Assembly: GCA_031286045.1 (NCBI GenBank)
Contig: JAITVA010000310.1
Coordinates: forward strand, 1-33,801
DNA: 33,801 nt
Source: Propionibacteriaceae bacterium
GTDB taxonomy: Bacteria > Actinomycetota > Actinomycetes > Propionibacteriales > Propionibacteriaceae
Direction of reading: 5' to 3'
The notes under the pieces are model-generated. The model saw nothing but the letters and a program-made list of their open reading frames with translations. It had not been told where the DNA came from and did no database searches. This document shows positions 8,369-17,720 of this stretch, piece after piece (positions within the stretch are counted from its first letter, which is position 1; each line of letters starts with the position of its first letter). The position numbers and the translations under genes are program-made.

Positions 8369-11300
8369 CTATCGGGGAATCAAACCAAGATTGTCTAGAT
8401 TGATACCACCGTCGTCCATGGCCCCGTACACGATTCGAACACTGTGCCTGCCAGGGGTGAGACTGGAAGGAATACACGCCGTGCCCCACTGGTCCCAAGT
8501 CCCGGTCGGTGGGAGGCTGACAGGACCCAGGCTGACACCGTCGACATAGACTGTTCGACTGGCCGAGACACTAGCCCCGTTGCTATACCGGAACCCCAGT
8601 CGCTGAACGTCAGCGGCATCGACCCAGACATCGAACTGCACTGCGTCCCCGATGGAAGCGAACTCATCGACAAACCCCGGCCCCGTGTAGCCAATATGAT
8701 TGGCGTTGGTCGCCACGGTGATCTGGGTGGCGAACTCCGCTTCGTAAGCCGCTTTGTCGACCCCAGACAGGCTGATCGTTCGACTGGCGGGACTCGCGCC
8801 AACCTTGACGTAGGTGAGTTGCTCACGGGCATCCCACCACCAAGCCGAATCGACGGATGCCAACGCGGTCAGATCAGTAGCCTCGGGCAACGCCAGCCCA
8901 CTGACAGTGACTGCCGCTGGCTTGGTGCCGGACACCTGGAAGGTGCTGGTGGTGGTCAGCGATGGCGCCACAACAGTGACCGAGCGCTCAGTTCGATCAG
9001 CCGCGACTTGGATGAGGCGGTGGGCTGAGGCGCTATCCTCAAAATAGTCATAGCTACTTTCTGACGTGGGATACACTCGGAACACCAGGTTGTCGTAGGC
9101 ATTGACATCGTTGCGCATGGCACCGCCAAGTTCGTACTTGTTGTTCAGATTGAGCGGAATGATAGCACCCGCGCGCGCATAGACAGGGATGGTATCGACA
9201 CCGGCGTAGTATTGTTTGACGCTGTCGCCGATGGCGCGGCCACCATTCCAGAAGTCGTACCACTCGCCTTGCGGTAGATAGACGTCCTTCACCGCTTGAC
9301 CCTCGCTAGTGAGCGGCGCCACCAATAGTTGCGAGCCAAAGAGATACTGCTGATCGTGCCCGGCTGCGACCGAATCATCGGGAAACGCCAGACTCATCGC
9401 TCGCATCATCGGAACACCGGTGCTGGCACTGCGATCCGCCTCGGTATAGAGGTAGGGAACGAGGTTCATTCGAATGTTGGCGAACTTCGCGAAGGTGGGC
9501 ACGACGCTGGAGTCCCCAGTACGAGCCTGAACGTTCCACGGAGTCCGGGCTTCCGATGGGCTCGGATCTGATTTCTCCGAGTGATACTGCATAATTGAAG
9601 AGAAGGTAGCTTGAGCGGTGGCTCGGAGATAAAGCTCGGCGCTGGGGAAGGAGCCAGTGAATCCCGCCAAGTCCCATGCCCAGAAGGGGACACCGGACTG
9701 ACCAGCGCTCTGCCCCGCTCGAACTGCCTCTTGGAAAGCACCGAAGCTGGAGGACTGATCGCCTGCCCAGAAGATTGAAGAGGCCTGACCACCAGCAGTG
9801 CCGGCCCGGCTGAAGATCGCGCCATCACCAGCGGTGGCTGTCTGCACATAGGTGTTGTAGGCGGAGGTGTATTCGTTGGGATAAGCATTATGCATTTCAT
9901 CCCCATGGCGTCCGTCGCTCACCGTCAGATTTCGACCGAACAACGCCTCACTGCCGTCCGTCTTGAAACCATCTACTCCCATGCCAATGAGATAGTCCCG
10001 CTTACTCATCCACCAGTCGGTCGCAGCCTGATTGGTGAAGTCGGGCACGGTGCTGTCTCCAAACCACTGACCCGTTGGAATCCGATATGGCGCACCCGTC
10101 GCATCTTTCACAAGATAGCCCTGCCTTTCGGCGTAAGCCTGATCATTGAGATGTTGTTGTGGCGCGACACTCGGATTCGAGGTAAAGTTTTGTTTCAATA
10201 CTGGAATCTGCCACAGCACCACCCGAACTCCCTGATCATGAGCCTTCGCGATCATCTGCTCGGGATCACTCCATGCAGTTCCAGAGGGGAAAGTCAAGGA
10301 ATCAGCACTCAGTGCCCCACTACCGTCGGTTGGCGTGTATTGGGCATCTTTCCAGACATAGAAGGTCGCTTCATCGCTCCACTGTTCGAGAACGACGACG
10401 CTATGAGGAATACCCGAACTCTCAACTTGATCAAGCCAGCCTTCGACCTCCGCCTGAGTGTTCCACTCATTCGCCGACGCCCACAGTCCGAACGCCCATT
10501 TCGGTGGCAATTGGGGCCTTCCGGCAACACTAGTGAAATCATCGAGCATCTCAGCCTGGCCACCAGTGTAGAACTGGTACCCCAAAACGGAGTCCAGACC
10601 TCCTCCAGTGTCGACCGTGAACCCGGCCATGTCGTTCAGGTGAGTCGCCAGATTGAAGATCACGTATCGATCAGTCGGGATGTAGACGCCATAACCAGTG
10701 GAGTTCGCGAAATAGGGCACCGAGTAGTAAGTGCGCTGAGTCGTACCCTGATCCTGATACTGGTTGTAGACATAGTTGTGGACGTCGGTGCCTCGATGAT
10801 CGAGTCGGTCATACCGCTCACCGAACCCTTCGAAACGCTCGCCAACCGGACTCAAGAAATGATCCTCAATCTTGGTCACGGTAGTGGCGCCGTCGCTAGC
10901 CCAACCAATGTTTCGGAAGACCTGGGGATCGTATTGTTGCGTGATCAGCGTCGCCCCGTCACCTTTGTAAACCGACAAACGGTATGGATGCTTCTGAACC
11001 CTCAGAACCACATCAGTCGTGGCGATTTCCAACTGATCAGGCTGGTCAAGAACCGTGTATCCACCCATACCGACGAGACTCAGAGCCGAGCCCGTCGGTG
11101 ACACTTGAACGTCGAAACCGTCAAGACGCGGAAAGGCAAAACGAATCGCGGGTGTGAAGTCACCGGCACTATCACCGGTCATAACATCAACGGAGGTGCC
11201 GTTGTCGACATAGGATGTCACGTCAGTCACCGTGCTCCACGAGGTTGTAGCGAACCTGAACGGACCGACACTGCGCTGCCCACCGCCATTGACATCTGCC

Positions 11301-11728
11301 CGAACGGTGTACTCAACCTGGTCCCCACGCCCAAAAGAACCCAAATTGATCACCCAATAACTATTATTGCCTGAATTGTGGTTCCAGGCAGCACCGATAG
11401 GCGTCTGATCAACCCCGTTCAGCGACCATGTGACCCAGACTGTCTGCCCTGGAGCCACCGGCCAAGTCGTCGCCCGAAGCGTCACTTCTTCACCGTCCAT
11501 CGGATCACGCGGACTCCTCTCCGTCGGCTCTGTGCTGTAGAGATCATCGATACCGTACGGGCTATGCCAAACCCCTTCGAGCGCGTTGGCCTGAGCCGCC
11601 GGCGCCGCGATGAGGTTGACCATCAGCGCGCTCGCGACCAGACCAATGAGCACCGAAAGGTGAAGCTTGTGAGATCCCGCGCCAGAGGGGCGAGAGTGGA
11701 AACCGCCAAAAAGAGAAGGAATGTGCAT
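8369..11728 (-). CDS. ctsY: Secreted GH31 3-alpha-isomaltosyltransferase / cycloalternan-forming enzyme with C-terminal CBM35-like domain
   Basis: Signal peptide; GVWHSPYGIDDLYSTEPTERSPRDPMDGE, NSGNNSYWVINLGSFGRGD, VVLEQWSDEATFYVW, GVDGFKTDGSEALFGR, SGVPFWAWDLAGFTG, YEAEFATQ...NANHIGYTGPGFVDEF; resembles B. globisporus CtsY / CAFE. Confidence 0.92.
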   Translation of the reverse strand: MHIPSLFGGFHSRPSGAGSHKLHLSVLIGLVASALMVNLIAAPAAQANALEGVWHSPYGIDDLYSTEPTERSPRDPMDGEEVTLRATTWPVAPGQTVWVTWSLNGVDQTPIGAAWNHNSGNNSYWVINLGSFGRGDQVEYTVRADVNGGGQRSVGPFRFATTSWSTVTDVTSYVDNGTSVDVMTGDSAGDFTPAIRFAFPRLDGFDVQVSPTGSALSLVGMGGYTVLDQPDQLEIATTDVVLRVQKHPYRLSVYKGDGATLITQQYDPQVFRNIGWASDGATTVTKIEDHFLSPVGERFEGFGERYDRLDHRGTDVHNYVYNQYQDQGTTQRTYYSVPYFANSTGYGVYIPTDRYVIFNLATHLNDMAGFTVDTGGGLDSVLGYQFYTGGQAEMLDDFTSVAGRPQLPPKWAFGLWASANEWNTQAEVEGWLDQVESSGIPHSVVVLEQWSDEATFYVWKDAQYTPTDGSGALSADSLTFPSGTAWSDPEQMIAKAHDQGVRVVLWQIPVLKQNFTSNPSVAPQQHLNDQAYAERQGYLVKDATGAPYRIPTGQWFGDSTVPDFTNQAATDWWMSKRDYLIGMGVDGFKTDGSEALFGRNLTVSDGRHGDEMHNAYPNEYTSAYNTYVQTATAGDGAIFSRAGTAGGQASSIFWAGDQSSSFGAFQEAVRAGQSAGQSGVPFWAWDLAGFTGSFPSAELYLRATAQATFSSIMQYHSEKSDPSPSEARTPWNVQARTGDSSVVPTFAKFANIRMNLVPYLYTEADRSASTGVPMMRAMSLAFPDDSVAAGHDQQYLFGSQLLVAPLTSEGQAVKDVYLPQGEWYDFWNGGRAIGDSVKQYYAGVDTIPVYARAGAIIPLNLNNKYELGGAMRNDVNAYDNLVFRVYPTSESSYDYFEDSASAHRLIQVAADRTERSVTVVAPSLTTTSTFQVSGTKPAAVTVSGLALPEATDLTALASVDSAWWWDAREQLTYVKVGASPASRTISLSGVDKAAYEAEFATQITVATNANHIGYTGPGFVDEFASIGDAVQFDVWVDAADVQRLGFRYSNGASVSASRTVYVDGVSLGPVSLPPTGTWDQWGTACIPSSLTPGRHSVRIVYGAMDDGGINLDNLGLIPR

Positions 11729-11749
11729 ACGAACCCCTTAGTTCAGTAT

Positions 11750-11768
11750 TAAATTAAGTTCTAACTTA
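11750..11768. promoter_or_regulatory. Operator candidate upstream of ctsY sharing a half-site with the ROK intergenic operator
   Basis: TAAGTTCTAACTTA palindrome (11755-11768) within TAAATTAAGT, compare TAAAGTAAGT at 19930-19939. Confidence 0.45.
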
Positions 11769-12003
11769 TCATCGCCTTCGAACGGCTGTCAACGGAGTTT
11801 TCTCACTCACCGCTCACCACGGCCCATCTGCCTTCCGGTGCCACCATTGCTGAGTCAGGCCCAACATCAACGCGAGTGACCGGGGCCAAAGGTTGCGCCA
11901 ACGGCACATGGAAACAACCCCCATGCCGAACCTCCAAGGCTCTCACTGGGCACAACGACTGCGCGGTCGCACCGCCGAAGGGACTCTCGGTGGAAGAACG
12001 CGC

Positions 12004-14283
12004 TCAGACGGTGTGCTCGAAGACCGACCGCAGTTCGGCCCAGCGATCGGCGCGCACGTAGACCGGGACGCGATGGCGCGGAGTTTGACTGGCGACCACC
12101 ACCGGCCCCTGAACGGCCTCGCCACACCATGCGTCAACCCAGGAGCCCCTAGGCAGGTAGACCGGCCAATCGTTCGCCCCTGGCTCCAGCACTGGGGTGA
12201 CCAGAAGATCGTCGCCCAGCATCCATTGCAGCGGATGCTCCCAGATGACGGGGTCATCGACGAAGTCGAAGAACATCGGGCGCATCAGGGGCTTCGATGT
12301 AGTGACGGCGGCGCGGGCCTGGGCTGCTAGGTAGGGGATCAGACGTTCCCGCAATTCCACGATCTGACGAACCTCACCAATGACTGCCGCATCACCAGTT
12401 TGCGCCGCGATGTTCCACGGGGTTCGGTCACGCGACGGGCGACGATGATGGTTGAACTCGGAGTGGTACTGCATGATCGGCACGAAAGCGCTGGCTGCCA
12501 TCGCGCGGATGTACAGTTCGGCGTCGGGGGTCGGACCAGAGAAACCGGCGATGTCCCAACCCCAATACACCACCCCTGAAGCGGCGGCGTTGAGACCAGC
12601 CATGATCGACCAGCGGAAGGCCTCCCAGGTCGAATTCTCGTCACCGGCCCAGAAAGCTCCGTGGGCGGAAGAACCGGTGTACCCAGAACGAGAGAATGTC
12701 ACCGGCGCCTTGCCACACTCAGACAGGAGACGACCGTAAGCGGCCGCATAGCCCACCGGATAGGTGTTGTTCTTCTCTGCGCCTCCTCGACCGTCGAGGT
12801 AGACCAGATCCGGTCCCCAGGCGTGCTCCCCACCGTCAGTCTTGAAACCGTCGACTCCGATTTCGTCCACCAGGTAGCGCCGCCGATCGGTCCACCAGCG
12901 TGCCGCTCGTTCATCGGTGAGGTCAGGCATCAAGGCCAGAGGGAACCACCAGCCGCGATTACGGTAAGGTCGCAGGCTCCCATCGGGCGCCTCCTCGGAC
13001 ACAAGCACTCCATCGCGAAGTGCGGCCTCAGCATCAGCCTTCGCCTGCCCCTGAGGATGAGGACGCATCTTCATCAAAGGAATCTGCCACAAATGGACCC
13101 GCACACCCTGCTCGTGCAGCGTGTCAACCATGCCCTTGGGGTCAGGCCAGGCGCCATCGGGGGGAAAACTGAAGTCGGTCAGGTGGAAGGGGGAGCCGTC
13201 CTCATGGGTCTGGTAACGGGCGTCTCGGAAGATCGTGAATGTCGACTCGTCGCTCCACGCCTCAATGACCACATTCCCGACCGGGATGCGGTGGCGCTGA
13301 TGCAGGTCGATCTGACGCATCACCTCAGACTGGCTGTTCCACTCGTTGCCGGATGCCCAGAGCTTGAAGACCCATGCGGGCAGTTCCTGAGGCCGCCCAG
13401 TCTCGGCAAGAAAGGCGTCAAGCACCTCGGAGGGCATGCCCTGGTAGAAACCGACATGAAGACCGGTCTCATCCCCGCTAGGCAGGTCGGACTCAGCCTC
13501 CACCATGATCCGATCCCGGCGACTGGCTCCGATGTCGAACCAGACCCGGCGACTGGTGCGAACATGGAACCCCCATCCGTCGCCCCCGATGACATGGGCA
13601 AACGGGATCGGGAAGTAGGTTCGCCGATGCATCCCCTGGCTCTTGTACTGCTCAAAGACTTGGTTGTCGAGAGTAGCGCCCACCTGATCGAGGCGATCAT
13701 AGCGTTCGCCGAAACCGACAACATGTTCGCCTGGCTTCAGAGGCAACGCGAACCTGACTCGCCAGATACGTTGGCCGTCATCCAAGACCTCGACTCCGCT
13801 GACGGCGCCATCAGTCGGCTCCCCCGGCGACACGGTCGTACTCGACCACGCGCCGACCGAATCCTCGCAGCGAATGAAGGAGGCTGCGGCGAGACGCCAC
13901 TGGGCGGTACGGGTGGTGAACCAGCGAGTGACCTCAGTTTTGCGACCCTTATGGACAGCGACAAACCGATAACTGAACTCTCCGGCCGGCGGACTGGAAA
14001 GCTCCACCTGCCAACCACCGGATGTCCGATTCTGGCGAGCCTGGGCTGCAGCCAAATGGCCGCCATCAACCGACTGGCCTCGTGACGAGCGGACCACGGG
14101 AAACAAGGCCTGAATCCGTACCGGCTCCTCACCGTGCTGGATCTCCACGGTCACGCTGCTGGGCTGGCCCGAACAGCGGACGCCGAGACGGAGCTGCTCG
14201 CCTGCCACGGGATGGACGGGCCAGCGTTGCTCAGTGTCGGGAACATAGGGATGGCCAGCGCCAACGGGCCGATGCTGAATCAT
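12004..14283 (-). CDS. Intracellular GH31, cycloalternan-degrading-enzyme-like
   Basis: No signal peptide; paralogous to the isomaltosyltransferase (VGFGERYDRLDQVGATLDNQVFEQYKSQGMHRRTYFPIPF, NVVIEAWSDESTFTIFRDARY, IGVDGFKTDGGEHAWG, SGVVYWGWDIAGFSGPTPDAELY). Confidence 0.85.
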   Translation of the reverse strand: MIQHRPVGAGHPYVPDTEQRWPVHPVAGEQLRLGVRCSGQPSSVTVEIQHGEEPVRIQALFPVVRSSRGQSVDGGHLAAAQARQNRTSGGWQVELSSPPAGEFSYRFVAVHKGRKTEVTRWFTTRTAQWRLAAASFIRCEDSVGAWSSTTVSPGEPTDGAVSGVEVLDDGQRIWRVRFALPLKPGEHVVGFGERYDRLDQVGATLDNQVFEQYKSQGMHRRTYFPIPFAHVIGGDGWGFHVRTSRRVWFDIGASRRDRIMVEAESDLPSGDETGLHVGFYQGMPSEVLDAFLAETGRPQELPAWVFKLWASGNEWNSQSEVMRQIDLHQRHRIPVGNVVIEAWSDESTFTIFRDARYQTHEDGSPFHLTDFSFPPDGAWPDPKGMVDTLHEQGVRVHLWQIPLMKMRPHPQGQAKADAEAALRDGVLVSEEAPDGSLRPYRNRGWWFPLALMPDLTDERAARWWTDRRRYLVDEIGVDGFKTDGGEHAWGPDLVYLDGRGGAEKNNTYPVGYAAAYGRLLSECGKAPVTFSRSGYTGSSAHGAFWAGDENSTWEAFRWSIMAGLNAAASGVVYWGWDIAGFSGPTPDAELYIRAMAASAFVPIMQYHSEFNHHRRPSRDRTPWNIAAQTGDAAVIGEVRQIVELRERLIPYLAAQARAAVTTSKPLMRPMFFDFVDDPVIWEHPLQWMLGDDLLVTPVLEPGANDWPVYLPRGSWVDAWCGEAVQGPVVVASQTPRHRVPVYVRADRWAELRSVFEHTV

Positions 14284-15431
14284 GACAAGCCTCTCTCGAT
14301 TCCCAATGCTGGGCCAACGGCGTCAAGCTCCTGCCCCAAACGCAGGATCATGGCATGACTCCACAACAGTGGGCAGGCCACATCACCCCACCGATCCACC
14401 CAAGCGTCGCGCCGATCTGGCGCCAAGAGAAGCCCACCGTCGACCTGCTCCGGCACATCACCGTTTTCTTTCGCCTGACGAACAGCCCAGTTCAGCGTCT
14501 CGACCGCCCCCTTTTGATCGCCCTGAGCCAACCGGGCCAGCCCCAAAAAGCAAGTCAACAGGGGCCAGCGCCCGCCCCCGAAGAAGGTGTCCGCGCGGAA
14601 ACGGTAGACGCCACCCTCAGCCATGAGGCAGGACTCGATGGCAGCGACCGTTCCGCGCGCGACTTCCGAGCCAGGACGAACCACCCCAAGAGGCGCGATC
14701 AGAGCCGACAGACTGCCATCGACGACAGTGCTCCCGATCCACTTGGTCAGATGGGCTGGCTCTTCAGGAGCAAGGCCCTGGGCCGCGATCAGGTCTTCGA
14801 TGCTCCGCACGACAGTCTGAGCCGACTTTCGCCGAACCTCATCGAGGACACCGGAGAGGGCTGCCGAGGCCAGGCCCGCCTGAACACATCCGAGGGTCGA
14901 CACATGCACCGCTTCAGTGTGCTCTTCCCACCAGTCGAAACAGGGCCTGCGCCAAGAGCTGACAAGATAGTCCACCGTCAATCTCAGAGCGCCCGCCCAG
15001 CGGTCGATGGAACGGTGATGACGGCGGGCATGAGCCGTCGCGGCCCAGACCCAGGTGCCATAACCGTCGAGCTGAAAGTTCTCCCAACCGTCCTCCACGG
15101 AACTCCCGTCGAAGCGGAAACGAGTCGGCAGCATCTGCGAGTCAGGCAGCGGATCGCCGACTCGAGCGGCCGCGACGATAGCCTCAATTCTTGATCGGCG
15201 GTCGAGCACCACCCGCGCGCACCAATCGAAGAACGCTTCCGCAGACTCCACCTCTCCGATCGCTGACATGGCGTCCGCACTGAAAGAACCGTCTCTGAAC
15301 CAGCAGAAACCGCGATAGGCGAAGAAAGATTCGCAAGCCGGGTAGGCCCCGCTCGGCTGTTGGGCCTCAAGAATCACCGATCGAGAGTGTCGGATCACCG
15401 ATCCGACATCCGGTGATAGTGCGTTTGTCAT
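14280..15431 (-). CDS. GH15-like glucoamylase/isomaltose-acting glucosidase, cytoplasmic
   Basis: CWFRDGSFSADAM, WENFQLDGYGTWVWA, FDWWEEHTEAVHVSTLG; ATG at 15431 preceded by GAAGG (track starts at GTG 15443); ATGA overlap with the next GH31. Confidence 0.75.
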   Translation of the reverse strand: MTNALSPDVGSVIRHSRSVILEAQQPSGAYPACESFFAYRGFCWFRDGSFSADAMSAIGEVESAEAFFDWCARVVLDRRSRIEAIVAAARVGDPLPDSQMLPTRFRFDGSSVEDGWENFQLDGYGTWVWAATAHARRHHRSIDRWAGALRLTVDYLVSSWRRPCFDWWEEHTEAVHVSTLGCVQAGLASAALSGVLDEVRRKSAQTVVRSIEDLIAAQGLAPEEPAHLTKWIGSTVVDGSLSALIAPLGVVRPGSEVARGTVAAIESCLMAEGGVYRFRADTFFGGGRWPLLTCFLGLARLAQGDQKGAVETLNWAVRQAKENGDVPEQVDGGLLLAPDRRDAWVDRWGDVACPLLWSHAMILRLGQELDAVGPALGIERGLS

Positions 15432-15480
15432 AACTACCTTCACTGTTCAAAGGATGCGAGTACCTGGCTGAATGATGGCC

Positions 15481-15507
15481 GGGTCGGGTCGACGTGAGAC
15501 CCGACCC
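15481..15507 (-). other. Intercistronic stem-loop directly after the solute-binding-protein gene
   Basis: GGGTCGGGTC / GACCCGACCC perfect 10-bp stem, 7-nt loop, about 11 nt past the stop codon, no T-tract. Confidence 0.7.
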
Positions 15508-15517
15508 GACAAGGACT

Positions 15518-16780
15518 TCACTTCAGAAGCGGATCGACCTTCGTGGCTGCGGCTGCGACGGCTTCTTCAACACTGACCCGACCGGCAGCGGCTTCGGTCA
15601 ACTGCTCCGTGACCAAATCCTGCATCTGAGCCTGGTTGTCGCCAATGGATGGAGACAAGGCAACCTTGTCGAGCGCGTCGAACACGGCCTGACGATTCGC
15701 CGGCGCCCCAGCCTTGAGATAGGCGCCGAGCTTGGCCTCGTCAGAGATCGGGGGCAGTTCCCACCCGGCAGCCAGGCGGGTGTCCACCATGACATCAGAA
15801 CTCGTCATATACTCGACCCACTTTTGTGCGGCTTCCGCATGCTTGCTGGTCGCCGAGATCGCCATGGCGTTGGAGAACATGGCTGATGCCTTGGTTGTGT
15901 CACCGGGCTCGACCGCAATGTCCCAAGCGAAGGGGACGTCCGCCAAAGAACCGAACATCCAAATGCCAGTGTGCCACATCGCCAATTTGCCGTCGGCAAA
16001 GAGCTTCGAGTCGAAATCGGCCGTGCCTGCACCCTGCTCAGCCGTCGGCATGACTGTGCCAGACTTCTCCACCAGCCACTTGGCGGCCGCGATGCCTTGG
16101 GGCGTGTTGAAGGCGGTGTCAGTGCCGCCGGCGTTGAGGTACTTGCCTCCGGCTTGCGCGACCACCTTGTAGTACTCGTTGTAGCTGATCGGCTGATAGT
16201 CACCCCACTGACCGGCTTCCTGGTTGGTCAGTTTCTCAGCAGCGGCCTTCTCATCGGCCCAGGTCCAGTCAGCCGCCGGATAGGCGACACCAGCGGCGTC
16301 GAAAAGATCCTTGTTGTAGTAGAGCACGACGTTGGAGAAGGAACTTGGCAGGGCGTACTGTGTGCCATCGGTGGCGTAGGCCTGCGCCAAATTGGCCTGG
16401 TACACGGAGGTGTCGACCCCCTTGATCGCAGCCAGGACGCCATTGGCCTGGTACGCCTTGTAGTTGGCGTACTCGATGTCGAAGACGTCGGCGACAGTGC
16501 CGCCCGCAATGTCGGTCTGTAAAGCAGTGAAGTAGTCGGCATAAGGCAAGGTCTTGACGTCGACAGTGATTCCCGGGTTCGCAGCCTCGAAAGCGTCGAC
16601 GATCTTCGTGAGGTTCGCTTCGTTGGCCCCGGCCGAGATGAAGTTGGTGTAGGTGATGGTGACATCCTCACTGCCCGCAGTGGACGACGTGCCGCCGGGC
16701 GTGCCGTTTGAGCAGGCCGCCAGGCTGAGTCCGACAACGGCGGCGAGGCCGAGACGGACGAGATGGGTGAGACGTGACAT
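15518..16780 (-). CDS. Extracellular sugar-binding lipoprotein of a CUT1 ABC transporter
   Basis: Lipobox LSLAACSNG; VDVKTLPYADYFTALQTDIAGGTVADVFDIEY; GAAAGGAACC RBS. Confidence 0.9.
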   Translation of the reverse strand: MSRLTHLVRLGLAAVVGLSLAACSNGTPGGTSSTAGSEDVTITYTNFISAGANEANLTKIVDAFEAANPGITVDVKTLPYADYFTALQTDIAGGTVADVFDIEYANYKAYQANGVLAAIKGVDTSVYQANLAQAYATDGTQYALPSSFSNVVLYYNKDLFDAAGVAYPAADWTWADEKAAAEKLTNQEAGQWGDYQPISYNEYYKVVAQAGGKYLNAGGTDTAFNTPQGIAAAKWLVEKSGTVMPTAEQGAGTADFDSKLFADGKLAMWHTGIWMFGSLADVPFAWDIAVEPGDTTKASAMFSNAMAISATSKHAEAAQKWVEYMTSSDVMVDTRLAAGWELPPISDEAKLGAYLKAGAPANRQAVFDALDKVALSPSIGDNQAQMQDLVTEQLTEAAAGRVSVEEAVAAAATKVDPLLK

Positions 16781-16805
16781 GACAGGGTTCCTTTCTAGAG
16801 ATTTC

Positions 16806-17720
16806 CTATTTGATGCCTGTGTTGGCGACGCCCTGAATGACGTACTTCTGGGCGAAGAGATAGATGGCGAGCATGGGCAGAATGGAGACGATCGAACCGG
16901 CCATCATCACATCCCAGCGTGTGGTGTACTGACCCTGAAGACCGGCCAGAGCCAGCGGCAAGGTCTTCAACTCGTTGGAGCGGAGGATGATCAGGGGCCA
17001 CAGGAATGAATTCCATGAGTTCATAAAGGAGAAGACGGTCAAGGTGGCGATCGACGGCCCCACCAGGGGAAGGATGATCCGGGAGAAGATCGTCAGATGG
17101 CCAGCTCCGTCGATACGAGCGGCTTCGTCGAGTTCGCGGGGCAGCGAGTTCATGGCTTGGCGCAGCAAGAAGACACCAAAGGCACTGGCGACGGAAGGCA
17201 GGAGGACCCCGAGGTAGGAGTCGACGAGGCCGAGATTGCGCATCTGCACGAACAGCGGAACCAGCAAGACCTGCATGGGGATCATCATGGTCGCCAAGTA
17301 GAGGGCGAAGACGATGCTGCGACCGGGGAAGGGCATGCGCGAGAACACATAGGCCGCCATCGAACTGGTGATGATCTGCAACACCGTCGTCGCCACGGCC
17401 AAACCCAGGGAGTTCGCGATGATCCTGGCGAAGGGAGTCTTCCGGAACAGTTCGGCATAGGCGGCGAAGGAGGGATTGTCCGGAATGAGTTCCGGTGTGG
17501 CCGACATCCCCACCCCTGAGCTGACCGAGGTCGACAAGCTCCACAGGAAGGGGAAGAACATGACACACGCGCCAAGGATCAAAGCGACCAAAAGAACGGC
17601 CTTCCAGACCGGGCGGCGTCTGATCGGTGGCGTAGTCGATGATGGGTTCTCGGCGCCAGGGGTCCGACCGCGAGACCAAGCCGGTCTCTTTGCGGCAGTG
17701 GCTTGTCGCTGATCAGGCAT
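16806..17720 (-). CDS. CUT1 ABC sugar transporter permease, MalG-like
   Basis: EAA-type loop ELDEAARIDGAGHLTIFSRIILPLVGPSI; C-terminal KYVIQGVANTGIK. Confidence 0.92.
   Translation of the reverse strand: MPDQRQATAAKRPAWSRGRTPGAENPSSTTPPIRRRPVWKAVLLVALILGACVMFFPFLWSLSTSVSSGVGMSATPELIPDNPSFAAYAELFRKTPFARIIANSLGLAVATTVLQIITSSMAAYVFSRMPFPGRSIVFALYLATMMIPMQVLLVPLFVQMRNLGLVDSYLGVLLPSVASAFGVFLLRQAMNSLPRELDEAARIDGAGHLTIFSRIILPLVGPSIATLTVFSFMNSWNSFLWPLIILRSNELKTLPLALAGLQGQYTTRWDVMMAGSIVSILPMLAIYLFAQKYVIQGVANTGIK

Noticed and set aside
9890-11101. 403-aa plus-strand ORF
   Set aside because: Antisense shadow of ctsY; no recognisable domain.
12661-14085. 474-aa plus-strand ORF
   Set aside because: Antisense shadow of the CADE-like GH31, which has clear catalytic motifs.
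16795-17679. 294-aa minus-strand ORF
   Set aside because: Alternate frame of the MalG-like permease; the 16806-17720 frame carries the transporter motifs.
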